This document shows positions 42,514 through 51,315 of a stretch of 64,000 nt of DNA, piece by piece. How positions within the stretch are numbered: position 1 is the first letter of the stretch; every line of letters begins with the position of its first letter. The position numbers and the translations under genes are program-made. Origin of the DNA: JBBRMW01 sp965246845 (GTDB taxonomy: Bacteria; Chloroflexota; Anaerolineae; Aggregatilineales; UBA2796); assembly GCA_965246845.1 (NCBI GenBank), contig CBDFFR010000010.1, positions 62,001 to 126,000 on the forward strand, in the 5' to 3' direction. Below the pieces are notes generated by a model that worked only from the letters and a program-made list of their open reading frames with translations, ran no database searches and was not told where the DNA came from.

Positions 42514-43340
42514 TTGTCGTAAAAGTCGGCGGCGGCGCGGGCGTGGACCTCGATGCGGTGTGCCGCGATGTGGCGGCGCTCATCGCGCGCGGCGAGGCCG
42601 TGATCCTTGTACATGGCACATCTGATGCGGCTAACCTGCTCGCGGAGCGGCTCGGCGTCCCGGCGCGCACAATCACCTCACCGAGCGGATATGTCAGCCG
42701 CTACACCGACCCCGCGACGCTGGAAGTCTACACGATGGCGGCGGTCGGCGCGGTGAATGTCGGGCTGGTCGGCAAGTTGCAAGCGCTCGGCGTGAACGCG
42801 GTCGGATTGAATGGGCTGGACGGGCAGCTCATCCGCGCGACGCGCAAGGACGCCGTGCGCGCGATTGACCCGGAGAGCGGACGTCAACGGATCGTCCGCA
42901 ACGATTACACCGGGAAGATCGAAGCGGTCAACGGCGGCTTGCTCGATCTATTGCTCAAGGCGGGCTATACGCCGGTCGTTGCGCCGCTTGCAATGGGCGC
43001 GGCGTTCGAGCGGCTGAATGTGGATGGCGACCGCGCGGCGGCCTACATTGCGGGGGCAGTCGGCGCGGAAACGCTGGTGATCCTGACGAATGTTCCCGGC
43101 CTGCTCGCGAACTTCCCGGACGAAACGAGCATCATCCGGCACATCCCCGCCGACGGGGTGGAGCGCGCTATCGAGATCGCGGGCGGACGCATGAAGAAGA
43201 AGGTTCTTGCCGCGCAGGAAGCGCTCAGAATGGGCGTGCGGCGCGTGATCCTCGCGGATTCGCGGCGCGCGACTCCGCTACAGGATGCGCTGTCCGGCGC
43301 GGGTACGCATATCGGTTTAATTGAACCTGCTTCGTCCTGA
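42510..43340 (+). CDS. lysZ: LysW-aminoadipate kinase (acetylglutamate kinase family)
   Basis: 276 residues, amino-acid kinase fold: MIVVKVGGGAGVDLDAVCRD (phosphate-binding Lys and GGG), VHGTSDAANLLAERL, GYVSRYTDP, NGLDGQLIRATR, NVDGDRAAAYIAGAVGAETL and LTNVPGLLANFPDE. The last motifs bind ATP and substrate. It phosphorylates the delta-carboxylate of LysW-bound aminoadipate. The GGRMKKKVLAAQEAL segment is typical of LysZ and ArgB. Confidence 0.93.
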   Translation: MIVVKVGGGAGVDLDAVCRDVAALIARGEAVILVHGTSDAANLLAERLGVPARTITSPSGYVSRYTDPATLEVYTMAAVGAVNVGLVGKLQALGVNAVGLNGLDGQLIRATRKDAVRAIDPESGRQRIVRNDYTGKIEAVNGGLLDLLLKAGYTPVVAPLAMGAAFERLNVDGDRAAAYIAGAVGAETLVILTNVPGLLANFPDETSIIRHIPADGVERAIEIAGGRMKKKVLAAQEALRMGVRRVILADSRRATPLQDALSGAGTHIGLIEPASS

Positions 43341-43374
43341 CTTTATTTATTTGCTGAAAGCTGAGGACTCTATC

Positions 43375-44559
43375 ATGAACTCACAAACAATCATCGAACA
43401 CGAAGGCGCACACACCAGCGGCGCATATCCGAAGCGGCAGCTCGCGATTGTGCGGGGCGAGGGCGCACACCTCTGGGACGCGGACGGACGTATGTACATC
43501 GACTGCGTAGGCGGGCAGGGCGCAGCCAACCTCGGACACGCACACCCGAAGGTCGTGACCGCGATCACGGAGCAGGCCAGGACGCTGATTAGCTGCCCGG
43601 AGATTTTCTACAACGACCGCCGCGCGGAACTCTACGACCTGCTCATCTCGCTCGCGCCGCCGGGGATGAACCGCGCGTTCCTCTGCAATAGCGGCGCGGA
43701 AGCCGTCGAAGCGGCGATCAAGTTTGCTAAACTGGCAACCGGACGCAAGGGCGTTATCGCGACGATGCGCGGCTTCCACGGACGCACGGCAGGCGCGCTC
43801 TCCGCGACATGGGAGAAGGCGTATCGTGAGCCATTCATGCCGCTCGTCCCCGACACTTCGCACGTCCCTTACAACGATCTGGAAGCGGCGGGCGGCGCGA
43901 TCAACGAGAATACCGCCGCGTTCCTCGTCGAGGTGGTGCAGGGCGAAGGTGGTGTGCGTCCCGGCACAGCGGAATATCTGTGCGGCGTTCAGGCACTCTG
44001 CCGCGAGCGTGGCGCGATGTTCATTGTCGATGAAGTACAGACCGGGTACGGACGCACCGGGAAGCTCTTCGCGAGCGAACATTATGGCCTTGAGCCGGAC
44101 CTGATGCCGACTGCCAAGAGCCTCGCCGGGGGCCTACCCTTCGGTGCGTGCCTGATCGCGGAGCGCATTGGTGAAATTTCGACCAGCACGCACGGCACGA
44201 CCTTCGGCGGCAACCCGGTCGGATGCGCGGCGGCGGTCGCGGCATTGCACGCGCTGCACGACGAAGGCTTGATCGAACGCTCTGCGACGCTCGGCAAGTG
44301 GATGCTCGAACGGCTGCGTTCGACGCTCCCGGCAACGCAGGTGCGCGAGGTGCGCGGCCTCGGCCTGATGATCGGGATCGAGCTGCGCGGCAAGGTTGCT
44401 CCGATTTTGCGAGCGCTGCAAGAGAAGGGCGTGCTGGCGCTGCCCGCCGGGGCAACGGTCCTGCGTCTGCTGCCGCCGCTCGTCATTTCGCAGGACGATC
44501 TGGAAACCGCCGCCCGCGCGATTGAAGAAGTCCTGACCGCGCAACCCGAACTCGCCTGA
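43375..44559 (+). CDS. lysJ: LysW-gamma-L-lysine aminotransferase (AcOAT family)
   Basis: 394 residues from ATG 43375; the frame is open to 43321, overlapping lysZ. Class III PLP aminotransferase: FLCNSGAEAVEAAIKFAKLA, MRGFHGRTAGALSATWE, VEVVQGEGGVRPGTAEYL, FIVDEVQTGYGRTGKLFASE, and the Schiff-base Lys in MPTAKSLAGGLPFGA. It converts LysW-aminoadipate semialdehyde to LysW-lysine, using glutamate. It may also act on ornithine precursors in arginine synthesis. Confidence 0.92.
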   Translation: MNSQTIIEHEGAHTSGAYPKRQLAIVRGEGAHLWDADGRMYIDCVGGQGAANLGHAHPKVVTAITEQARTLISCPEIFYNDRRAELYDLLISLAPPGMNRAFLCNSGAEAVEAAIKFAKLATGRKGVIATMRGFHGRTAGALSATWEKAYREPFMPLVPDTSHVPYNDLEAAGGAINENTAAFLVEVVQGEGGVRPGTAEYLCGVQALCRERGAMFIVDEVQTGYGRTGKLFASEHYGLEPDLMPTAKSLAGGLPFGACLIAERIGEISTSTHGTTFGGNPVGCAAAVAALHALHDEGLIERSATLGKWMLERLRSTLPATQVREVRGLGLMIGIELRGKVAPILRALQEKGVLALPAGATVLRLLPPLVISQDDLETAARAIEEVLTAQPELA

Positions 44560-44577
44560 TACTGGAGAAAATACATT

Positions 44578-45735
44578 ATGTCGTTGACCGAATTTGCGCT
44601 GATCGAATCCACATTACGCGAGGGGGAACAATTCGCCGGGGCGAACTTCAACCAGACACAGAAGATCGAGATCGCGGCGGCGCTGGATGAATTCGGCGTG
44701 GAGTTCATCGAACTCTCCTCGCCCGTCGCGTCCCCACAGAGCGACGCGGATGTGCGCGCCATTATCAAGCAGCGCTTCAAGGCCAAAATCCTGACGCATA
44801 TCCGGTGCAGCCGCGATGATGCGATGCGGGCGCTCGATACGGGCGTGGATGGCCTCGACATCGTGATTGGGACTTCGCCCGAACTGCGCAAGTACAGTCA
44901 CGGCAAGACGATCCGTGAGATCATCGATACTGCGCTCGATGTACTAACCTACGTGCGTGAGCAAGCGCCGGATATTGTCCTGCGTTTCAGCACGGAAGAT
45001 TCATTCCGCTCTTCGGAAAGCGACTTGCTGCGCGTCTACCTCGCGGTCGCGGAGCGCGGCGTCGTGAACCGCCTCGGCACAGCGGACACAGTCGGGGTCG
45101 CGACGCCCAATCAGGTCTTTTCGCTGGTGCATACGCTGCGCCGTCTGACCAATCTCGACATCGAATTTCACGGGCATAACGACTCCGGCTGTGCGATTGC
45201 GAATTCATACGCGGCGCTGGATGCAGGCGCAACACACATCGACGTGACCGTCCTCGGCATCGGCGAGCGCAACGGGATCACGCCGCTCGGTGGGCTGGTA
45301 GCGCGGCTATACTTCAACAATCGTGATCTGCTGCTACAAAAGTATCGGCTGGATAAGCTGTACGCCATCGATCACATGGTCGCGGACCTGTGCGGCGTGA
45401 CGGTCCCGTTCAATAATTACATCACCGGGTCAAGCGCGTTTACGCACAAAGCGGGCATCCACGCGAAAGCGGTCCTCGCCAACCCGGAAACCTACGAGAG
45501 CATCCGCCCGGATGATTTCGGCCTCAAGCGCAATGTGCAGATCGGCCACCGCCTGACCGGGTGGAACGCGGTCCGCAGCCGCGCGGTGCAGCTTGGCCTC
45601 ACGCTCACCGATGCGCAGGTGAAGGACGCGACCGCGCACATCAAGCGCCTCGCGGACCAGAATCCGCTGGAGCCGGACGCAGTGGATACAATTTTACGGG
45701 CGTGGCCGCTGACGCGCGAACGGGAGAATGTCTAA
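44578..45735 (+). CDS. lysS: Homocitrate synthase
   Basis: 385 residues, DRE-TIM barrel of the isopropylmalate/homocitrate synthase family: ALIESTLREGEQFAGANFNQ at the N-terminus, HGHNDSGCAIANSYAALDAG (metal His pair), ERNGITPLGGLVARLYF and TGSSAFTHKAGIHAKAVLAN. Together with the LysWXYZJ genes before it, homocitrate synthase and not isopropylmalate synthase is the logical assignment: acetyl-CoA plus 2-oxoglutarate to homocitrate, the first step. It starts 18 nt after lysJ. Homoaconitase, homoisocitrate dehydrogenase and LysK are not in the window. Confidence 0.9.
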   Translation: MSLTEFALIESTLREGEQFAGANFNQTQKIEIAAALDEFGVEFIELSSPVASPQSDADVRAIIKQRFKAKILTHIRCSRDDAMRALDTGVDGLDIVIGTSPELRKYSHGKTIREIIDTALDVLTYVREQAPDIVLRFSTEDSFRSSESDLLRVYLAVAERGVVNRLGTADTVGVATPNQVFSLVHTLRRLTNLDIEFHGHNDSGCAIANSYAALDAGATHIDVTVLGIGERNGITPLGGLVARLYFNNRDLLLQKYRLDKLYAIDHMVADLCGVTVPFNNYITGSSAFTHKAGIHAKAVLANPETYESIRPDDFGLKRNVQIGHRLTGWNAVRSRAVQLGLTLTDAQVKDATAHIKRLADQNPLEPDAVDTILRAWPLTRERENV

Positions 45736-45768
45736 CACGCTCAAACAGCGTTCCTAAGTGGAGTCTTT

Positions 45769-46358
45769 ATGCGCGCAAAAACTGAAAAAGCGCCAACACT
45801 GTCGCAGAAATTCGCACAAAAGGCCGAAGAGGGACAGCACTCAGTAGCGGAGCAACACCCCGTTGAACGGCTGCAACAAACGCTTGGAACCAATCGGTCA
45901 GGCGTTTGCTCGCGCAAAGTGATCCGATGAATGTGCGCAGAACGTCACGCGCCAATGTTGTTGCGCGGCAACTGCTTTACCGGGGCATGACTGCCGATGG
46001 AACGCGACCAAAGATAGGCAATACGGCTCGCAACCTGGGCGTGCGTAATGAGGAGATCACGGTCGTTGGTGACAATGTGCTGGCTGATGGCAAGGGCATG
46101 TCTACCGCGCATGGTTCACCCGAAAATCTACCAGCTTTTCGCCGATCCGAAGCATTTGGTGGAACAGGCAAAGACCCTGTTTGGCAAATCGAGGATGGAA
46201 CTTTACCTGCAACACTGATTTCTATCATCGATGGTGAGACACACGCCACCATTGCACCTGCCGCGCAAATGTTGCTGACAGAATATCGGCAAGCGCTGGC
46301 AGATACACAGCCAAGCTGGTCGAAAACTCCTGTTCCGACCGAAGAAAAAAAGGACTAA
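45769..46358 (+). pseudogene. Frameshifted toxin-like gene: injection-system cargo leader plus Tse2-like domain
   Basis: Two overlapping frames make one gene. Frame 1 (45769-45930, 53 codons) ends ...PVERLQQTLG then goes astray. In the third frame from about 45888 the text continues NQSVRRLLAQSDPMNVRR and runs to the stop at 46358. Adding one base in the GGAACC at 45886-45891 restores LQQTLGNQSVRRLL, which resembles the LQRTxGNxAVxRLL leader of eCIS-associated (DUF4157-type) proteins. The repaired product is about 196 residues. Its C-terminal part (RQLLYRGMTADGTRPKIGNT; SPENLPAFRRSEAFGGTGKD; PVWQIEDGTLPATLISI; LLTEYRQALADTQPSWS) resembles Tse2-type ADP-ribosyltransferase toxins. Without the fix, the downstream frame can start at ATG 45927, overlapping the upstream stop (ATGA). 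Family calls are by eye. Confidence 0.5.
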
Positions 46359-46365
46359 AATAGCG

Positions 46366-46893
46366 ATGGCATGGTTATATAGCCTTTCAGCAGAACTTGG
46401 CGCGGATAGAGACACCGCCAACGCCTTCCAGAAGCATTTCGATGGCATTGCGTTAAATTTAGAGAGCGGAACCGCACCGCAGGCGAGCCTTTCTCAGGAC
46501 GACGAGGGCAACTGGTGGTGTATGGTGCTGGTGCGCGGGTTGAGCGAGCGCGGCGTCACCAGCGCAACCGATGCGTATACGATGACTGAAACCGGACTTT
46601 CGCTCTACGAACGGCTCCGCAACTCGCCGATCTATCGCTTCGCGCTCACAGGCGTCGAAGTCGATATATTCAGGCAGTATACGGAATTGATCGACGACGA
46701 GATGATCAAAACGACGCCACAGCGTTTCCCCGGTCTTGTCCTCAACTTATCAGTTTGGGACGAGATGGGCAAACCGCCCGGCTTCAAGCCATTCACGCAG
46801 GGCTATGTGTGGGTTCCTTATACTGGTGAAGTCTACGCACCGCTCACCTCCGATCCTGCGCTCAAGAGCCGTTATGAAAAACTGCTCGCCTGA
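46366..46893 (+). CDS. Unknown protein, candidate immunity partner of the upstream toxin-like gene
   Basis: 175 residues, starting 7 nt after the toxin-like gene's stop with AAGGA upstream. No signal peptide or TM. Acidic; mixed alpha/beta with aromatic residues (LSQDDEGNWWCMVLVRGLSE; YERLRNSPIYRFALTGVEVD; FKPFTQGYVWVPYTGEVYAP). No family recognised. Size, acidity and immediate downstream position fit a cytoplasmic immunity protein, but this rests on context only. Confidence 0.5.
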   Translation: MAWLYSLSAELGADRDTANAFQKHFDGIALNLESGTAPQASLSQDDEGNWWCMVLVRGLSERGVTSATDAYTMTETGLSLYERLRNSPIYRFALTGVEVDIFRQYTELIDDEMIKTTPQRFPGLVLNLSVWDEMGKPPGFKPFTQGYVWVPYTGEVYAPLTSDPALKSRYEKLLA

Positions 46894-47001
46894 ACCTCGC
46901 GCCGCGAAACATCAGCGTCAGCGCAGCGTTCGGGGAACGTCGCTTGCCGGGCTGCGTGCTGCGCTATACTTGCCGCCTATGATGCGACTGGATGATTCAC
47001 T

Positions 47002-48303
47002 GTGAGCTTTGTGCGCCGCCGTCCGCAGGTTGTGGCGTGGTCCGTGCTGTTTACCGGGCTGTTGACGTTTTGTTTGCTAGCCGCCGGGACGGGCTACGGC
47101 CTCTATTATTTCCTGTTCAGGTCGTCGGTCCCGCTCTCCGTGCGGCTGGTCGTTAGCCGGGGCAGCGTCAAATTGACAACGCTCGATGCGAGCAACCCGC
47201 TGGTGGATACGAGCTGGAAAATCGAGCCGCTCACGAGCATCGATGTACGTGATGACTCGCAGGCCATCCTCTATTTCGACGACCCCTACAGCAAAAAAAA
47301 TGTGACGGCAATCACGCTCACGAAAGGAACCCGCCTGCGCGTCCAGCAAGCGACCCGCCCGCGCTTCGAGTTCAGTCGCGGTCCCTATCAAATTAATTTA
47401 GACAACGCCGACGGGCAACTGATCATCACTGCGACTCCCGAAAACCGGGTCTATCAAGCGAATATTATTGCAAAACAAGGAGTCGCGCAGCTTCTGGATG
47501 ATGGACGCTATACCGTCAGTACAGAATATTACCCGGAGACGGATTTGCGGCGGCTGAATTTATTCAATCAGGGCGGTGAGGCAAATCTCTATAAACTGAA
47601 TAATTTCGTCGATTTTCGCCCGGCATTTCCAAACAGCATTGCGCACATCGCGAATGGGGAGTTTGAACTGACCAGCGAGTCGCCATTGAAAATTCTTGCA
47701 GAGGGGCATTTCATCTCCAATGAACCTGTCAATCCAAAGGACCTACCTCAAGGTTGGACCTGTACCGCATTTGCGGAAGAGCGGGAGCCGGTGGGCGCAT
47801 GGACGCGCGACGCCTCGGTGGTGGGTGCGCCCTATGCAATGCGCTTCACGCGAATTGGCCCTGAACCGCGTATCAAACGCGGCGAAACGTCGTGCTTCCT
47901 GCAAAACCTGGCGGTGGATACGAGCGCATATAGTTCGTTCCGGCTGCATGTGCGCCTGAATATTCAGTATCAGGACCTGACACAGTGCGGCGTGAAGGGC
48001 AGCGAATGCCCAATCATGCTGGAAGTGCGGTATGACATTCCCGGTGTGGCAGAAAATCGCCAGTGGAATCATGGTTTTTATCTGACGTCGGACGCGAGCA
48101 AGCCCTCAAGCTGCGCGACCTGCCGACAGGATCATGAAAAAATCAACGCGAATGTGTGGTATTTCTACGACTCTGGCGATCTTCGCCCGCAATTCAGCGA
48201 TCCGGGCGGCGCAGCGCCGACCATTCGTCAAATTGTGGTTTATGCGTCCGGCCACCAGTACGATGCGATGGTGAGCGAGGTCACGCTGCTGGGGACGCCG
48301 TAG
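47002..48303 (+). CDS. Membrane-anchored exported protein, FecR-like N-terminal part
   Basis: 433 residues, start GTG 47002 without an obvious ribosome site. One N-terminal TM (AWSVLFTGLLTFCLLAAGTG), then a beta-rich segment with the FecR-like pattern of a charged surface around DSQAILYFDDPYSKKNVTAI and LTKGTRLRVQQATRPRFEFS. The C-terminal lectin-like or jelly-roll part contains Cys pairs (CGVKGSEC, CATCRQDHEK) that could form disulfides. No family assigned with certainty. It probably belongs to the envelope. Confidence 0.6.
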   Translation: MSFVRRRPQVVAWSVLFTGLLTFCLLAAGTGYGLYYFLFRSSVPLSVRLVVSRGSVKLTTLDASNPLVDTSWKIEPLTSIDVRDDSQAILYFDDPYSKKNVTAITLTKGTRLRVQQATRPRFEFSRGPYQINLDNADGQLIITATPENRVYQANIIAKQGVAQLLDDGRYTVSTEYYPETDLRRLNLFNQGGEANLYKLNNFVDFRPAFPNSIAHIANGEFELTSESPLKILAEGHFISNEPVNPKDLPQGWTCTAFAEEREPVGAWTRDASVVGAPYAMRFTRIGPEPRIKRGETSCFLQNLAVDTSAYSSFRLHVRLNIQYQDLTQCGVKGSECPIMLEVRYDIPGVAENRQWNHGFYLTSDASKPSSCATCRQDHEKINANVWYFYDSGDLRPQFSDPGGAAPTIRQIVVYASGHQYDAMVSEVTLLGTP

Positions 48304-48322
48304 GTTTGGAAATGGGAACGGA

Positions 48323-48345
48323 TCGGGCAAGCCGCGACCCCTACA
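48323..48345. repeat. Family B palindromic repeat
   Basis: TCGGGCAAGCCGCGACCCCTAC is the reverse complement of the unit at 4956-4980. It follows the stop of the preceding gene by about 20 nt. Confidence 0.7.
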
Positions 48346-48411
48346 CCGGACAGCGCGCCACTTCGCAGAGGCTTGGTTTATCTAGTCCATAGCACAGTAG
48401 GCCTTTATTCG

Positions 48412-48951
48412 ATGAATATAATAATTGAAACGCTTCTGCGTGAAGCGACATCAGACGACATGGAGACAAAATCTTTTGCGATCCTGCGCCTTGGATTGAT
48501 CCTCGAAAAACACACAATCAGAAACTGGTATGACGACTCGACATTCATCTCAAACCTCACGGAGGAAATGATCATACTCAAACTTAGTTTGGAAGAGCAA
48601 CGGGAAATTGTGGTAGTGCTATGTAACCTTGCGCGCAACATAACCGATCAGAGATATGGGTACTTTTGGGCAATCGGAAAAGCACTCGGCGAAGTAGCAG
48701 GCGACCTGCTAATTGAACTGGTCCACGAAGGCTATGCCGAATCAGATGGGTGGACATTTCATAGCGCGGTCATAGCGCTTCAAAACTGCTGTATCACTGA
48801 AGACTGGCAAGCTGAAAACAGTCCAGGTGTCCCGTTTTTCAATTTAAAAACCTTTATCCGGCAAGCACTCACACATCCCAATCCCGTTATTGCAAAATAT
48901 GCACAAAGCGTCGTGGACCGCGATTTCGGGTCATTCTCAGCTCCGATCTAG
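48412..48951 (+). CDS. AT-rich protein of unknown function, helical repeat-like
   Basis: 179 residues from ATG 48412 (open to 48373). All-helical, with a HEAT-like rhythm (ATSDDMETKSFAILRLGLIL; LSLEEQREIVVVLCNLARNI; AIGKALGEVAGDLLIELVHE; TFIRQALTHPNPVIAKYAQS). Base composition is clearly more AT-rich than the genome around it, as for 8501-9631. Such small HEAT-like orphans are often found near toxin loci as extra immunity genes. No family is recognised. Confidence 0.5.
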   Translation: MNIIIETLLREATSDDMETKSFAILRLGLILEKHTIRNWYDDSTFISNLTEEMIILKLSLEEQREIVVVLCNLARNITDQRYGYFWAIGKALGEVAGDLLIELVHEGYAESDGWTFHSAVIALQNCCITEDWQAENSPGVPFFNLKTFIRQALTHPNPVIAKYAQSVVDRDFGSFSAPI

Positions 48952-49590
48952 AACGTCCTCCATAAGCCAACCGCAACGCAGCCGTCCACTGCACGCCCTC
49001 GTAAAACGGGCATTTTCGCGCTACGATCTGGTACGCGGTCGGGGATGTGGAACAGCAGTGAAATGGATTTGGGGCAATGAGGCGGTAATCGCTGGGCGGG
49101 TTCATTCTACTGAATATCTTCGTGACGTTTGCCGTCACGCTGACGATCATCGCGGCCTATTCACGGCTGGCTCCCGCGCCCGCGGCGAACTGCTTGAACT
49201 CGAAGCTGTAGAAGCGACTGGCGGTCTTGAAGCGTGCATAGCCCGCTGTCTCGCTTGCATTCACGCGCCGGAACGTTTTCCGATACGGTCTGCTTACCCT
49301 TGCTGACTTGCCGCTGCTCCAGCTCCCACGCCAACTTCTGCTCACTCAGGCATATATTTAGCGTTAGCGGCAGACACGCAGCGTCTTTTATAGAGATTTT
49401 TCTGGCGACGGCGTAGGATACAGACGATGAACACACTGATGTATGTGAAAACAGACCGCTTGCGCTGCACATAGTCTCCATTGTATCCCCACGTTTGAAA
49501 GCGGGGATTTACGGCGGTGCTAGGTAAGACCAGCATTAGCCCGCGCAGGTTGACCCCGACCCGCTCGCAAATCAAATTGTTTGTAAAACC
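48952..49590. other. Degenerate intergenic stretch without a confident gene
   Basis: About 640 nt with many short overlapping frames on both strands and none of convincing composition. On the minus strand near 49160-49340, pieces such as SETAGYARFKTASRFYSFEF and SEQKLAWELEQRQVSKGKQT are in different frames and could be remnants of one broken gene. A minus-strand stretch near 49500-49570 (GVNLRGLMLVLPSTAVNPRF) faintly recalls the tail of a TnpB-like transposase. Neither is supported enough to call. Confidence 0.4.
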
Positions 49591-49615
49591 GGGCGGACAC
49601 ATCGGTCCGCCCGTA
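49591..49615. repeat. Single family A repeat upstream of the LysM gene
   Basis: GGGCGGAC-ACATCG-GTCCGCCC then GTA, one base different from the CTA edge of other units. It lies 102 nt before the LysM protein start; no other feature was found between. Confidence 0.8.
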
Positions 49616-49716
49616 CATGCCTTTCCCTCTGGTACTATCCGCTTGCTACCGCAATCCTGCGGTGCGTGTTAGACTTTGCGCAGTCTAGTGGTTTGCATTT
49701 AGTTTAGGGGGACGGT

Positions 49717-51315
49717 ATGCAAGGACTTTTTCGCCCGGTCCGCGCGTTGGCAGGGCTGCTCGGTTTGGTGGCGCTGCTGGCGGGGTTCACCGTCGCGGGC
49801 TATGCGCAGGGAACCAACCTGCTCAAAAATCCCGGCTTTGAGGGGACTTACGCCACCTTCGCGCAAGATAACAATCGCATCGTCGCGCCGGAGTGGACGC
49901 CCTGGAACGTCCCGCCGCCGGGTGATCCGAGCTACGTCAACAACGTCCCGAACTATCGTGAAAGCACCACGCGCTTTCATTCCGGTACGAAGTCGCAGGA
50001 ATATTATACGTTCTACGCGACGCTGACAGGCGGCCTTTACCAGCAGGCGAAGGTCAACGACAACGCAAAGGTCAAATTCAGTGCGTGGATTTATGTCTGG
50101 TCCACGTTGAACGACAACACCGAGCGCTCCGATAACCCCGGCAAGGTGAGCATTCAGGTCGGTGTTGCCCCGACAGGCGGCACGGATGGCACAGCCAACA
50201 ACATCATCTGGTCGGAAGCCGTCGAATATTACGATCAGTGGAAAGAAATTACGGTCGAAACGACTGCTTTAAGTGATACCGTGACGGTCTTCGTGCGCGC
50301 CACCTTCGAGCAGCCCGTCAAGCACAACAATGTCTATGTCGATGACGCCACGCTCACCTCGGAAGGCGGCCAGCCGCCCGTAACCGCAACGGCCATTCCG
50401 CCGACCAGCACGACGGTTCCGCCAACTTCGACAGCGCTCCCGGCCAGCAGTACAGCGTTCCCGCCGACCGAGACGGCCATCCCGCCCACTGCAACCACGC
50501 TCCCGGCCAGCAGCACGCCGCGCCCGCCGACCAGCACCGCACTCCCGCCGAGCGCAACGACCAACCCGAACGTCCGGCCTTCACCAACGCGCGAGGGAAC
50601 CATCGTCGCGACGCCAATCGACGGCGCGACAAGTATTCCTCCGGTCACTGTCATACCGACGACCGCGCTCCCGTCCGGTCCGACGCCGACGCCGTTCTCC
50701 GAAACCTTCCCGTTCACGATCCGCTACACCGTCGTCGCGGGCGATACCGTCTCCGAACTCGCGCAGCGCTTCAATTCGACCGTCGAAGCAATCACAACAG
50801 CGAATGACTTGAACGACGCTGGCCTGATCTTCATCGGTCAATCGCTCGATATTCCATCTCCGACGGCTGCCGCGCCCACCATCGCCGCGCCGACCGCCGC
50901 ACCGCTCCCGACGCAGGCTCCCGCCTTCCCGACTGTACAGCCGCCCGCCTCATCCGGGCTGAACGGTCCGACCGTGAACGGCATCGGGACCTACATCGTC
51001 GTCCCCGGTGACGACCTCGCGAAGATCGCTGCGCTTTACCGCACGACCCCCGCCGCGCTCGCCCGCCTGAACGGGATCGTAAACGCGAACCTGCTGCGCG
51101 TCGGGCAGGTGCTGGTCGTACCGGGTCCCGGCAACAACACGGGTGGACGCGCCCCGGTCATCACGCAACCGCAGCGCACGCATACCGTCCTCATCGGCCA
51201 GACGCTGTACCGCATCAGCCTGCTCTACGGCGTGACGGTGGATGCACTCGTGCGCGCCAACAACCTCGCGAACCCGAACCTGATCTATGTCGGACAGGTC
51301 CTGCGCATCCCGTGA
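49717..51315 (+). CDS. Secreted protein: N-terminal CBM-like domain, Thr/Pro linkers, three LysM repeats
   Basis: 532 residues. Signal peptide (LLGLVALLAGFTVAGYAQG), a galactose-binding-like jelly roll at about 30-220 starting GTNLLKNPGFEG and ending VYVDDATLTSEGG, and a long PPTST/LPASST linker (about 225-330). Three LysM domains follow (about 340-385, YTVVAGDTVSELAQRFNSTV; 430-475, YIVVPGDDLAKIAALYRTTP; 487-531, HTVLIGQTLYRISLLYGVTV). It should bind peptidoglycan or another GlcNAc-containing polymer while the N-terminal domain binds a second glycan. GGGGGAC precedes the ATG. The stop overlaps the DUF192 start. Confidence 0.85.
   Translation: MQGLFRPVRALAGLLGLVALLAGFTVAGYAQGTNLLKNPGFEGTYATFAQDNNRIVAPEWTPWNVPPPGDPSYVNNVPNYRESTTRFHSGTKSQEYYTFYATLTGGLYQQAKVNDNAKVKFSAWIYVWSTLNDNTERSDNPGKVSIQVGVAPTGGTDGTANNIIWSEAVEYYDQWKEITVETTALSDTVTVFVRATFEQPVKHNNVYVDDATLTSEGGQPPVTATAIPPTSTTVPPTSTALPASSTAFPPTETAIPPTATTLPASSTPRPPTSTALPPSATTNPNVRPSPTREGTIVATPIDGATSIPPVTVIPTTALPSGPTPTPFSETFPFTIRYTVVAGDTVSELAQRFNSTVEAITTANDLNDAGLIFIGQSLDIPSPTAAAPTIAAPTAAPLPTQAPAFPTVQPPASSGLNGPTVNGIGTYIVVPGDDLAKIAALYRTTPAALARLNGIVNANLLRVGQVLVVPGPGNNTGGRAPVITQPQRTHTVLIGQTLYRISLLYGVTVDALVRANNLANPNLIYVGQVLRIP

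Noticed and set aside
45886..45930. Programmed -1 frameshift joining the two toxin frames
   Set aside because: No slippery heptamer of the X XXY YYZ type is present at the junction; a missing base or restart at the ATGA overlap is simpler.
49342..49602. TnpB-like transposase tail or IS200/IS605 remnant
   Set aside because: Only a faint resemblance over about 25 residues; no catalytic or zinc motif and no flanking subterminal hairpins could be matched.
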